Assembly (NCBI RefSeq): GCF_900155565.1
Contig: NZ_FUHM01000002.1
Coordinates: forward strand, 2,108,001 to 2,172,000
Reading direction: 5' to 3'
DNA length: 64,000 nucleotides
Source of the DNA: Anaerosalibacter sp. Marseille-P3206
GTDB taxonomy: Bacteria > Bacillota > Clostridia > Tissierellales > Sporanaerobacteraceae
In this document: piece by piece, positions 26,314-35,478 of the stretch
Position numbering within the stretch: the stretch's first letter is position 1
How the letters are laid out: each line of letters begins with the position of its first letter
The notes under the pieces: generated by a model
Told to the model about the DNA's origin: nothing
What the model saw: only the letters and a program-made list of their open reading frames with translations
The model's database searches: none
Program-made: the position numbers and the translations under genes

Positions 26314-27654
26314 ATGAAATATGATAGTGATGAACAAATAATTAAAGCTAAGCTAAGTACTATCAAAACTCCTGAATATGATATTACTACGGAAGTGAAT
26401 AGAAAATTGAAGCAAAAAAGTTGTATTATAAATAAGAAAAAACCTTTAAGGATAGCAATTGTAACTTGCCTTTGTCTAATGGTATCGGTTGGAGCATTGG
26501 CTGCTACTGTTCCAAGTTTTAATAAGATTATATCAAAAGTGAGTCCTGATATAGCTTCCATACTCCAACCAATTGAAATGACAAGTGAAGATAATGGAAT
26601 CAAAATGGAAGTCGTTGCAGCATATAATGATGATGAAATGGCAGTGATTTATTTAACTATGCAGGACTTAATAGGAGATAGAATCGATGAATCTCTTGAT
26701 TTATATAATTATACCCTATCTGAAGGGGTACTTTTTAACTCTCAAATAATTGATTATGATGAAGAAACTAAAACAGCTACATTACGTTTGCAAGCTAATG
26801 GTGGAGAAAAAATTAATGGTAAAAAATTAAGTTTTACTGTTAAGTCTTTTTTAAGTGGTTCTTTAGTATTTGATGAAGTAGAAACAGGAATTAATTTAAC
26901 AGATATAGAAGATGTTAGTTCACAAACTATACCACTAAATATTGAGCATGTATCTGGTGCTAGTGGTACAATGTTTGACTCATGGGAAGAACAAGGTACA
27001 ATACAGGTTTTAAAAGGAGATGAAATGAATATTTCACTTCCTCAGATTGACTTTATGCATATTTCTAATATAGGATATATTGATAATAAGCTTCATATTC
27101 AAACCAAATGGGTAGGGGATGGTATTGATGATCATGGGTACTTTTACTTTACTGATGCAGAAAATAATCAATTAGAAATTCACCCATCTACTGTTCATTT
27201 TGGAATAGATGAATTAGGAAAAACTATGGATAGGGGAGATTACATTGAATATGTATTTGATTTAGAAGGAATAGATCCTAAGGAAGTATTTCTTAAAGGC
27301 TATTTTGTATCTAATGAAAGATATACGAAAGGTAACTGGAAAACTAAATTTAAACTTCAGTCTGTAAATCCAGAAAAAGAAGCAGAATGTAATTTGGATT
27401 TTGAAACTTGGAAACTAGATTGTATTCAAGTTTCTCAAATAGGGGTTACCTTATTAGGTGTGGGAGAATATGATGAGGAAAATAGTCTGCAAGTTCAAGT
27501 TAATATGATTGATGGAACGGAACAAGAGATAGAATTATCTACTTCTTTTAGTCAAAATGAAAAAATAAGTCTTAAATACCTTTCAAATGGACCGTTAGAT
27601 AGTAAAATGGTAGAATCAGTAAGTGTAAATGGAAAACTTATTAAATTTGATTAA
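26314..27654 (+). CDS. DUF4179 membrane protein, likely anti-sigma factor
   Basis: 446 residues. A short cytoplasmic N-terminus (1-45) precedes one membrane helix (IAIVTCLCLMVSVGALAATV, about 48-68). A large extracellular beta-rich region follows, with the DUF4179 segment about 70-170 (VSPDIASILQPIEMTSEDNG). Proteins of this layout encoded right after an ECF sigma factor hold it at the membrane until an outside signal arrives. No gap separates it from the sigma gene. Confidence 0.8.
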   Translation: MKYDSDEQIIKAKLSTIKTPEYDITTEVNRKLKQKSCIINKKKPLRIAIVTCLCLMVSVGALAATVPSFNKIISKVSPDIASILQPIEMTSEDNGIKMEVVAAYNDDEMAVIYLTMQDLIGDRIDESLDLYNYTLSEGVLFNSQIIDYDEETKTATLRLQANGGEKINGKKLSFTVKSFLSGSLVFDEVETGINLTDIEDVSSQTIPLNIEHVSGASGTMFDSWEEQGTIQVLKGDEMNISLPQIDFMHISNIGYIDNKLHIQTKWVGDGIDDHGYFYFTDAENNQLEIHPSTVHFGIDELGKTMDRGDYIEYVFDLEGIDPKEVFLKGYFVSNERYTKGNWKTKFKLQSVNPEKEAECNLDFETWKLDCIQVSQIGVTLLGVGEYDEENSLQVQVNMIDGTEQEIELSTSFSQNEKISLKYLSNGPLDSKMVESVSVNGKLIKFD

Positions 27655-27754
27655 AAAAGCATGAGGGGGATTAAAACAGTATACTTAAAACTAATTAAAA
27701 TTACTTAAAAATATTGCATATTAAATGAGTTTATACTATACTTTATAGTAAGGG

Positions 27755-28366
27755 GTGATTATCATAAAACTTACTATAAAAGAAGCAAGTGAATATTTAG
27801 GAGTTGCAAAATCAACTCTAAGAAGATGGGAAGATGAAGGGAAGATAAAGCCTGAAAGGACAGCTGGAGGCCATAGAAGATACGATAAAAGCACACTTAT
27901 TAGTTTAAAAAACAAAAAAGAAAATAAAAAACTAACCATTGGATATTGTAGAGTTTCTTCATCAGATCAAAAAGAAGATTTAGAAAGGCAAATTAAAACA
28001 GTAAGTGATTATTGTAGTGCAAGAGGATATCAATTTAAAATAATCAAAGACATAGGAAGTGGCTTAAATTACAATAAAAAAGGGTTAAAAGAACTAATAA
28101 AATTAATATGCGAAAGAGAAATTGACAGGATTGTAATTAATTATAAAGACAGATTAATAAGATTTGGATACGACATAATAGAACAAATGTGTGACTTTAA
28201 TGGTGTTAAAATTGAAATAATAAATTATACAGAAGATAAAACTTATGAAGAAGAACTAGTAGAAGATGTTTTATCAATAATAACAGTATTTTCAACAAAA
28301 CTATATGGCAGTAGAAGTCATAAGGCAAAAACAATTCAACAAGAAAACAAGGAACTATTCAAATAG
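27755..28366 (+). CDS. IS607-family serine recombinase (TnpA)
   Basis: 203 residues. An N-terminal MerR-like helix-turn-helix (LTIKEASEYLGVAKSTLRRW) precedes a serine resolvase domain YCRVSSSDQKEDLERQ with Ser68, then GSGLNYNKKGLK and INYKDRLIRFGYD. It catalyses IS607 transposition through a circular intermediate. The usual start MKL is ATA at 27764, which sits well behind AGGGGTGAT; GTG 27755 overlaps that ribosome site and was taken only because it is a standard start codon. Confidence 0.88.
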   Translation: MIIIKLTIKEASEYLGVAKSTLRRWEDEGKIKPERTAGGHRRYDKSTLISLKNKKENKKLTIGYCRVSSSDQKEDLERQIKTVSDYCSARGYQFKIIKDIGSGLNYNKKGLKELIKLICEREIDRIVINYKDRLIRFGYDIIEQMCDFNGVKIEIINYTEDKTYEEELVEDVLSIITVFSTKLYGSRSHKAKTIQQENKELFK

Positions 28367-28379
28367 CCGAAGGCGGTGA

Positions 28380-29699
28380 ATGAATGTAATGATATTCAAT
28401 AGAAAAATAGAAGTTATCTTTACAAAACAAGATGAATTAATTCTAGATGGACAATCTAAAATATGTAATTGGCTATACAATTATCTTTTGGAAATGACAA
28501 TAAAAGATTATAAAGAAAATAATAATGACAAAAAACTCTTGACAGGAAGGAACTTAAGAAATCAAGTTCCAATACTAAAACAAGAGTTTATTTTTTTGAA
28601 TACAGTACATTCATCACCACTCAAAAACACAGCAATAAGACTGAAAGAAACATACAAAAAATTTTTCAACAATGAAACAGGATATCCTAAATTCAAATCA
28701 TGGAAAAAACATTGGTTTTCACTATATTATGATGAACCAAACAAAGGCTTTAAACTAATAGAAAACAAAAATTTACAAATAACCTTAGGAATAAATAAAG
28801 AAAATAAAAGAATAAAAGTAATAGGAAAACTAAAAGAAAATTTAAATTTAAGAAACACAGACAAAATAAAAAACTTCAGATTATGCAAACAACAAGGCAA
28901 CAAATTCTATGCAATATTTTGTATAGAAAGAAAAGACATAGACAAAAAAGAAACAAACAAATGGATAGCAATAGACCAAAATCATAAAAACTTCTTTGTA
29001 GCCATAGACAATACTGGAGTAAGTTATGAATTTGAAAAACTGCCACAAACAAAATATTGGGACAAAGTAATAGATGAAATAAAATCAAAGAGAGATTTAT
29101 GCAGCAGAAAATCAAAACTAATAGAAACAGAAACAGGGAGAAGCTATTACCTACCAAGCAAAAGATGGACAAAGCTAAACAATGCATTAGACAATGCTTA
29201 CCACAAGAGACGAGAACAAATAAAGTCAAGTTGTTATAGCATTGCTAATTGGATAGCAAAAAACTATGACTATGTAGCAATAGGAGACTATACTCCTAGT
29301 CTTAATACTGCAACTTATGATAATATGCATAGAAGCATGTTAAATCAAGAAATAATAGGAGAATTTAGAAACATACTAAAATGGGTAATGGAAAGAAGCG
29401 GTAAACACTATTCAAAAGTAGACGAAAAAGATACAACTAAAAATTGTTGTATATGTGGAAATAAAGAAAAAAAAGATCCACAGATAAGAGAATTTACATG
29501 TCAAAAATGTAAAACTAAATTATCAAGAGATATAAACAGTAGTGTTAATATAGCTAAAAAAGATAAATTATTGTCTGGTTCGGACTATGTTGATTGGGAT
29601 TTATACAACTCAACATATACAGCTAAATGGAATTTTAAAAAAAGTAAAATTCTATTTACTGGACATACGTTAGAGAAATCTAATATATGGATGAATTAA
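28380..29699 (+). CDS. tnpB: TnpB, RNA-guided nuclease of an IS607 element, rearranged RuvC site
   Basis: 439 residues, full length. RuvC-I Asp199 (KWIAIDQNHKN), a zinc finger CCICG...CQKC (356-377) and RuvC-III Asp384 (LSRDINSSVN) are present. The RuvC-II position, usually an E in a V-x-x-E-D context, reads YVAIGDYTPS, i.e. Gly302-Asp303. Glu349 (VDEKDTTKNC) just before the zinc finger is a candidate replacement, as in TnpB clades with a relocated glutamate. TnpB cuts DNA at sites specified by an RNA made from the element's right end, which helps retain the transposon. The start is ATG after GGCGGTG. Confidence 0.88.
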   Translation: MNVMIFNRKIEVIFTKQDELILDGQSKICNWLYNYLLEMTIKDYKENNNDKKLLTGRNLRNQVPILKQEFIFLNTVHSSPLKNTAIRLKETYKKFFNNETGYPKFKSWKKHWFSLYYDEPNKGFKLIENKNLQITLGINKENKRIKVIGKLKENLNLRNTDKIKNFRLCKQQGNKFYAIFCIERKDIDKKETNKWIAIDQNHKNFFVAIDNTGVSYEFEKLPQTKYWDKVIDEIKSKRDLCSRKSKLIETETGRSYYLPSKRWTKLNNALDNAYHKRREQIKSSCYSIANWIAKNYDYVAIGDYTPSLNTATYDNMHRSMLNQEIIGEFRNILKWVMERSGKHYSKVDEKDTTKNCCICGNKEKKDPQIREFTCQKCKTKLSRDINSSVNIAKKDKLLSGSDYVDWDLYNSTYTAKWNFKKSKILFTGHTLEKSNIWMN

Positions 29700-29722
29700 A
29701 TCGAGAAGGTGATACTTCTTGA
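29700..29722 (+). ncRNA. Candidate 3' end of the TnpB guide RNA scaffold
   Basis: A hairpin TCGAGAAG / CTTCTTGA overlaps the tnpB stop region. By analogy with other TnpB loci the scaffold lies in the end of tnpB plus the right end, and the guide is taken from flanking DNA. The boundary is uncertain. Confidence 0.35.
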
Positions 29723-29953
29723 GCAAAATCTATTTGTATAAATATATTTTGATATATTTGAGTAGGTTTTGTAGAACGGCTATATAATAAAATTGTTTTG
29801 TAAATTTGTAAATCTAAGACAAATGATGGTCAATCTGGAAACATATTTACCTTAATATATGAAAATATTATATATTATTTGAAGAAAATAATGTTTTTAC
29901 TAAAATAGATAGAACTTAAATATGTTATAATGCATTTATTGGAGATGATATAA

Positions 29954-31750
29954 ATGCAAAAAAGATTTATAGATAAAAAAGAAGAATACAATAATTTATA
30001 TAAATCCTTAGAAAAAAAGTACAATATAATTAGTAATATTAGATTTTTTGTTATGGTATTAATTATTTACTTAGGGTATAAGATTTATAATAATTTTGGG
30101 ACAATGTTTTTAGCTTTGGAAATAATCCTAGTGTTTTTATTTTTAATTTTAGTAGTATATCATCAAAAGATAAGAGTAGAAAGGGAACGGGCTAAGATTT
30201 TAGAGGATATAAATGGGAGATATATATCTAGAATAGATGGAACTTGGATAGAGTTTGAAGACACAGGAAAAGAGTTTATAGATACGAGTCACGACTATTC
30301 AAATGACTTAGATATAGTAGGAGAAAACTCTATTTTTCAACTATTAAACATTACAAATACTCATATTGGAAGAAAAATATTTGTCAATAATCTTTTAAAA
30401 CCAGATAAAGATAAGAAAAAGATTTATTTGAAACAAGAGGCCATTAAAGAATTAAGTGGAAAGTTAGACTTAGTACAGGAAATAGAGTATATAACTTATA
30501 AAAACAAAAAAGACTTAAAAGATCCAGAGACTCTTATAAAATATGCAGAGTCAGATGAAAATTTATTTAAAAGTAAATTTATCAAAAACTTAATTAGATT
30601 TATGCCTGTTTTAGTCTTAGGTATAAATATATATGGCATTATTTCTAAAAGCTTTTTTATAATTTATATAGGTCTAGGTGTATTAATAGTTCAGGTTTTA
30701 ATATGGCTATTTAGTATGTTTAGAAATAGTAAAATATTAGAAACTGTACATTATTTAAAATATAATTTAGAAACATATTTAGAAGTATTAAAACTTTTAG
30801 AAAAAGAGAATTTTTCTAGTGAAGAATTAAAAAGGATTAAAGAAACTATGTTCTCTCAAGGTCAGTCTTCAATAGAAGCTATAAAAGAATTAGATAAGAT
30901 TACACAGATAATTAATATTCGTTCAGGTGGAATTTCCAACTTAATTCTAAATGTATTGTTCCTTTGGGATTACCAGTGTATATTTTTACTTGAAAAGTGG
31001 AAAAACAAATATGGTGAAAAAGTCAAAAGCTGGATTGAAGGCATAGGAGAAATAGAAAGCCTTATTAGTTTTTCAGTCTTAAACAATATAAATTCTCATA
31101 TAGTATTTCCTAAGATAGTAGAAGGAAAATCTAGAATAATAGCTGAAGAAATAGGTCATCCATTAATAAATATGGAAGATAGGGTAGACAATGATATTAA
31201 ACTAGACAATGAGATATTTATTATAACTGGTTCCAATATGTCAGGAAAGACTACTTTTTTAAGGACGATAGGTATAAACCTTGTATTAGCCTACAATGGA
31301 GCGGGAGTTTGTGCAAAGTCTATGGAGCTTACTTTATTAGATATAATTACCTCTATGAGGGTTGTAGATGATTTAAAGGGTGGTATATCCACTTTTTATG
31401 CAGAAATACTTCGTATTAAAAGGATTATAGATAGGGCAGAGACTCAGGATAATATGATATTTTTAATAGATGAAATATTTACTGGTACAAATTCAGTAGA
31501 TAGAATATTAGGTGCTAAAAATGTTATAGGAAATTTAAACAAAGATAATATTATAGGAATGATAACCACTCATGACTTAGAACTTTGTGCCTTAGATTCA
31601 AGGAAAAGAATAAGAAACTTTTATTTTGAAGATAAATATGATGGCAAAACTATTAAATTTGATTATAAGATAAAATCAGGAAAGTCAACATCAACTAATG
31701 CAAAAAATCTAATGAATTTAGCGGGAATAAAAATAGTAATCAAACAGTAG
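29954..31750 (+). CDS. Membrane-anchored MutS-like ATPase
   Basis: 598 residues. Two hydrophobic pairs (about 28-72 and 210-252) put it in the membrane. The C-terminal half is a MutS ATPase: Walker A ITGSNMSGKTTFLRTIGINL (about 423-442), a GAGVCAKSME loop, Walker B MIFLIDEIFTGTNS (about 500-513) and MITTHDLEL. The mismatch-binding N-terminal domain of MutS is absent. Related membrane MutS-like proteins occur in Bacteroidetes and Firmicutes with no settled role, so mismatch repair should not be assumed. A -10 box TATAAT lies near 29929. The 29700-29953 gap otherwise holds only the IS end. Confidence 0.8.
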   Translation: MQKRFIDKKEEYNNLYKSLEKKYNIISNIRFFVMVLIIYLGYKIYNNFGTMFLALEIILVFLFLILVVYHQKIRVERERAKILEDINGRYISRIDGTWIEFEDTGKEFIDTSHDYSNDLDIVGENSIFQLLNITNTHIGRKIFVNNLLKPDKDKKKIYLKQEAIKELSGKLDLVQEIEYITYKNKKDLKDPETLIKYAESDENLFKSKFIKNLIRFMPVLVLGINIYGIISKSFFIIYIGLGVLIVQVLIWLFSMFRNSKILETVHYLKYNLETYLEVLKLLEKENFSSEELKRIKETMFSQGQSSIEAIKELDKITQIINIRSGGISNLILNVLFLWDYQCIFLLEKWKNKYGEKVKSWIEGIGEIESLISFSVLNNINSHIVFPKIVEGKSRIIAEEIGHPLINMEDRVDNDIKLDNEIFIITGSNMSGKTTFLRTIGINLVLAYNGAGVCAKSMELTLLDIITSMRVVDDLKGGISTFYAEILRIKRIIDRAETQDNMIFLIDEIFTGTNSVDRILGAKNVIGNLNKDNIIGMITTHDLELCALDSRKRIRNFYFEDKYDGKTIKFDYKIKSGKSTSTNAKNLMNLAGIKIVIKQ

Positions 31751-31773
31751 GGACGGTTATTTTTGTTTGATAA
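31749..31773 (+). repeat. Dispersed repeat AGGGACGGTT...TTTTTGTTTG, copy 1
   Basis: Overlaps the end of the mutS-like gene. The same 25-bp motif occurs on the minus strand at 38601-38625 with few changes. Next to it GGTGGCAA (31783) pairs with TTGCCACC (31805). Confidence 0.55.
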
Positions 31774-31831
31774 GTTAAAATTAGGTGGCAAACAAAATGT
31801 CCCCTTGCCACCTTTACAGGAGGAAAATCAT

Positions 31832-32344
31832 ATGGAATTTCGATTAGCAGTAGAATCTGATGTAGACAATATTATGGATATAATAAAGCAAGCACAAAAC
31901 TATCTTAAAAACCAAGGTATAGACCAATGGCAAGACAATTATCCAAACTATGAGACAATAAAAAATGATATTAAAAATAATAATTGTTATGTATTATTAA
32001 AAGACAATACTATAGTTGGAACAGTTGCTGCTATTTTTGGAGAAGAAATAACTTATAAAAATATATATAATGGAGAATGGTTAAGTGACAAGGAATATGT
32101 GACCATTCATAGATTAGCTATATCTTCTGATTATAAAGGATTAGGATTATCATCTATAATATTAAATAAAATAGAAGAACTATGTATTAGTAAAAATATA
32201 TATAGCATTAGAGTAGATACTCATGAGAAAAATTTATCTATGCAAAATTTTTTAAGGAAGGCTGGTTTTCAATATTGCGGTATTATTTATTTAGAAAATG
32301 ATGATAAAAGAATAGCTTTTGAGAAGATAATTGATAAACAATAA
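31832..32344 (+). CDS. GNAT-family N-acetyltransferase
   Basis: 170 residues from ATG 31832, chosen because ACAGGAGGAAAA precedes it; a TTG at 31763 would read through a repeat. The GNAT fold is shown by MEFRLAVESDVDNIMDII, the TVAAIFGEE strand, the acetyl-CoA loop LAISSDYKGLGLSSIILNKI, and the final RKAGFQYCGIIYL. The acceptor substrate is unknown. Confidence 0.85.
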   Translation: MEFRLAVESDVDNIMDIIKQAQNYLKNQGIDQWQDNYPNYETIKNDIKNNNCYVLLKDNTIVGTVAAIFGEEITYKNIYNGEWLSDKEYVTIHRLAISSDYKGLGLSSIILNKIEELCISKNIYSIRVDTHEKNLSMQNFLRKAGFQYCGIIYLENDDKRIAFEKIIDKQ

Positions 32345-32370
32345 GGACGATTTCGTATCGTTCTTTTTTT
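32343..32370 (+). terminator. Terminator after the GNAT gene
   Basis: AAGGACGAT / ATCGTTCTT with a TTTTTTT tail. Confidence 0.75.
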
Positions 32371-32420
32371 ATTATGAAAGCCCTATAAATATTAATAAAG
32401 ATTTATAGGGCTTTCATAAT
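32371..32420. repeat. Perfect 20-bp inverted repeat with a 10-base loop
   Basis: Left arm ATTATGAAAGCCCTATAAAT and right arm its exact complement. It could be a second, bidirectional terminator or a recombination relic. Confidence 0.7.
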
Positions 32421-32448
32421 AATCTCAAAAATATACATCAATCTATAT

Positions 32449-32477
32449 TTGACAATCATCTAATTTAGATATATAAT
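32449..32477 (+). promoter_or_regulatory. Consensus promoter of the ArsR-like/ABC operon
   Basis: TTGACA (32449-32454), 17 bases, TATAAT (32472-32477). The ATG at 32476 overlaps the -10 box, so translation must start further downstream. Confidence 0.8.
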
Positions 32478-32517
32478 GAAGAAAAGCAATAAAAGTATAG
32501 GTGAGAGGGGTAAAATT

Positions 32518-33654
32518 GTGAAGCTGATCATTGAAAATAAACCAAATATCTATTGGGAAGCAAGTGCTATTGTAAAGGATATATTAAATCGCAAAAAGGG
32601 AGATCCTGTACACATAATTGAAAACAAGGATCGTTTTATATTATCTGAAGATGAAATCAATGAAAAATACAGTGATTTAATTGAATTTTATATAAAGGTT
32701 TTTGATGAATCTTTAGAGGTTTTAAAAGATTATCCAGAATGGAGAGATTTATTCAGCATCCAATCAGACCAAAATGATATGGGCTTTTTTGGAATGGTGA
32801 CTCGATTTACTAATGCAAAGAAAGTGGTTGAATTATCAAAAGAAGAATTTTTTAATGCTTGCCATTATCATCTTCAAAACATAGATGCGGAAACAGAACA
32901 ATCTGATTTAGACGAGATAGGAGAGGCGAGAAAGGCTCTTAAAGAAATGAAGGATAGAGCTTTTGATGCAGATTATTATATAGAAAAAATTATGGCTTCT
33001 GAGTTAGATAATGATGAAAAAATTAAGATGATGGACTTGTTTCAACATGCAGATGAGAGATTTGATACCTATGTTGAGCTTATAAAAAAAATCGAAAAAA
33101 TATATTTGAAATATTATGGCGAAGTAGAGCATTATATTCAATCTAAAGTTGAATTGTTTACTTCTTCAGGAAAAGGTGATGCTAAAAACACTCCAATTGT
33201 AAATTTTATAGATGTTGAACGATGGAGTTTTCGAAGTGAAGAACCTATTCATTTGTACTTTTCAATTATCAACAAAGGTACTTTTGGAATGTCTATTATT
33301 AAGGATGAATCTATAAGACCAAATATGATTTTGGGTATTTTATTTGAGGAACTTGAAGCATTAGTTAATAAAGGAAAACATGATACGGAACTTTTTATAG
33401 AACAAATGAAATCTATGGGAGAAGAAAACCGATTCAATATCATGAAACTGTTAAGTCAAAAGCCACATTATTTAAAAGAAATTGCAAACACCATAGGACT
33501 AACTCCTGCAACAGTTTCCCATCATATGGAACAATTAACTAAAGCAGAACTAGTTTATATGGCTACTGAAGGAAGGAAAGTTTATTATTATGTAAATGAT
33601 AAAAAAATTAAGAAGTTGGCAGAGTTATTTGACCAATGGGCAAAAGGGGTGTAA
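32518..33654 (+). CDS. ArsR-type winged-helix regulator with a large N-terminal domain
   Basis: 378 residues from GTG 32518 (GAGAGGGG site). The winged helix is at the C-terminus (MKLLSQKPHYLKEIANTIGL, TPATVSHHMEQLTKAELVYM, then GRKVYYYVN). The N-terminal 300 residues are helical, without a known domain by eye, and probably bind the signal. It is the first gene of an operon with two ABC exporters, starting 3 bases before the first, so it likely controls them and itself in response to a compound they export. Confidence 0.75.
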   Translation: MKLIIENKPNIYWEASAIVKDILNRKKGDPVHIIENKDRFILSEDEINEKYSDLIEFYIKVFDESLEVLKDYPEWRDLFSIQSDQNDMGFFGMVTRFTNAKKVVELSKEEFFNACHYHLQNIDAETEQSDLDEIGEARKALKEMKDRAFDADYYIEKIMASELDNDEKIKMMDLFQHADERFDTYVELIKKIEKIYLKYYGEVEHYIQSKVELFTSSGKGDAKNTPIVNFIDVERWSFRSEEPIHLYFSIINKGTFGMSIIKDESIRPNMILGILFEELEALVNKGKHDTELFIEQMKSMGEENRFNIMKLLSQKPHYLKEIANTIGLTPATVSHHMEQLTKAELVYMATEGRKVYYYVNDKKIKKLAELFDQWAKGV

Positions 33655-33657
33655 AAA

Positions 33658-35478
33658 ATGAAGTATATTCAACCTGCATCTAATAAAAAAACCATCAAGC
33701 GAATGCTTGAACCTGTTACTAAAAAGATTTGGTTTAGTATGATTTTACATGGAATAGCTGGTGGTTTAATTCCTGTGTTAACTGTTTTTTCTATGGAATG
33801 GATTATAAGAGGAATTTTAAAAAGTAATGTGGAAATCCAAGAAGTGATAAAAATTATCGCTTTTGTATCCTTAGTTGGCTTTGGACTAGAAACCATTAAA
33901 ACACAGACTGAAAAACGAACATATAATAAAATAAACTATATTCGACTTAATTTTTTAAAGGAATTAATGCATAAGACAATGACTATGGACTTAAAATATT
34001 ATGAAAATACAGAGTTTTCAGATGAAATGGAATCCTGCATAATAGCTGTTCAAAGTAATAATAATGGAATTGAAGGTATTTATCATATAGTTTATCTATT
34101 GGGAGCCAAATTACTAGGAGTAATTTTACTTGCTATTATTTTAGCTCGAATTAACATTTGGATTGTAGTAGTTATAGCTTTATCTGTATTACTTACATTT
34201 TGGGTATTGACGAAAGTATCAGCTGCACGTTACCTAAGAAAGGAAGAATTAAGTCAAGCAGAAAGAAGAAATTATGGTTATGGGCATCTAACTACAGATT
34301 TTAGTTATGGAAAAGATATTAGAATTTATAATTTCCAAGATCGTTTTTTACAAAGCTATGAAAATGAAATTCAAAAATTAGAAGGTATTTATGGGGATTT
34401 ATTTTTAGTTGAAAGAAGATTATCATTGTTATCTATTTTGGGATTGGTATTTGCTGATTTGTTTGCCTATTATATATTAACTTTTCAAGGTATGATGACA
34501 TTTAAAATTTCTGAATTCGTTATGTATTTAACTGCAACCAGTTTATTTTCACTAATGATGAATGAAATTACACAAGATTTTGCAAATATTCATAGGGAAT
34601 TTGTCTATTGTAAAGACACTATTGGTTTTTTAGATATGAATCTCATTACAGATGAATCAGATAAAAACTATGTACCTAGTACACCAATATCGGTAGAGTT
34701 TGAACATGTTTCTTTTAAATATCCAAATTCTAATAAATATGTTTTCAAAGATTTATCTTTTAGAATTGAACCTTCAGAAAAGCTTGCTTTAGTAGGTGTT
34801 AATGGAGCTGGTAAAACTACAATTGTAAAATTGCTTACGGGCCTTTATCGACCTACATCAGGCAGGATTCTTATTGATGATATAGATTATACACAGTTTA
34901 GTATTGAGGATTTACATGAATTATTTGGTGTGGTTTTTCAAGATATTGAACCTTTGGCTGTGACGATTAAGGAAAATATAGCTGCTAGTTCTAGTGATAT
35001 TGATGAAAAAAAGGTAGAAATGGCTTTAAGACAAGTTGGACTTTGGGATAAAATTAGTCAGTATGATAAGGGAATTGATCAAATGCTATTAAAGATTATA
35101 GATGAAGACGGTGCTGTTTTATCAGGTGGAGAAAATCAAAAACTTATGATAGCAAGAGCAATTTATCGAAAAAGAACACAAATGATGATTATGGATGAAC
35201 CTACAGCAGCGTTAGATGCACTTGCTGAAGAAAAGATTTATCGTGAATTTGACCAAATTATGCAGGGGAAAACATCTTTGTTTATTTCTCATAGATTAGC
35301 AAGTACTCTTTTTTGCGATCGAATACTACTATTAGATGGTGGGAAAATGGTAGAAGAAGGAACTCATGATGAATTGTTGTCTCATGATGGATTCTATGCT
35401 CATATGTTCAAAACTCAAGGGAAGTATTATCAGGAGGTGAAGCAAAGTGAAAAACAGGCAAGTATTGAAAGTGTTTAA
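33658..35478 (+). CDS. ABC exporter half-transporter 1 (permease-ATPase)
   Basis: 606 residues: six helices in the first 310, then an ATPase with Walker A GVNGAGKTT, signature LSGGENQKLMIARA and Walker B MMIMDEPTAALD. The first ATP-site glutamate and the His in LFISHRLAS are present. It overlaps the next half-transporter by 32 bases, and the two probably form a heterodimer. Exporters of this kind carry peptides, lipids or drugs. Confidence 0.88.
   Translation: MKYIQPASNKKTIKRMLEPVTKKIWFSMILHGIAGGLIPVLTVFSMEWIIRGILKSNVEIQEVIKIIAFVSLVGFGLETIKTQTEKRTYNKINYIRLNFLKELMHKTMTMDLKYYENTEFSDEMESCIIAVQSNNNGIEGIYHIVYLLGAKLLGVILLAIILARINIWIVVVIALSVLLTFWVLTKVSAARYLRKEELSQAERRNYGYGHLTTDFSYGKDIRIYNFQDRFLQSYENEIQKLEGIYGDLFLVERRLSLLSILGLVFADLFAYYILTFQGMMTFKISEFVMYLTATSLFSLMMNEITQDFANIHREFVYCKDTIGFLDMNLITDESDKNYVPSTPISVEFEHVSFKYPNSNKYVFKDLSFRIEPSEKLALVGVNGAGKTTIVKLLTGLYRPTSGRILIDDIDYTQFSIEDLHELFGVVFQDIEPLAVTIKENIAASSSDIDEKKVEMALRQVGLWDKISQYDKGIDQMLLKIIDEDGAVLSGGENQKLMIARAIYRKRTQMMIMDEPTAALDALAEEKIYREFDQIMQGKTSLFISHRLASTLFCDRILLLDGGKMVEEGTHDELLSHDGFYAHMFKTQGKYYQEVKQSEKQASIESV

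Larger units (their letters stand above)
27755..29725 (+). mobile_element. IS607-type element with tnpA and tnpB (ends approximate)
   Basis: The two genes are 13 bases apart. A TCGAGAAG...CTTCTTGA hairpin (29700-29721) after tnpB resembles the structured right end from which the guide RNA scaffold is made. IS607 elements leave no target duplication, so exact ends cannot be set by eye. Confidence 0.6.
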
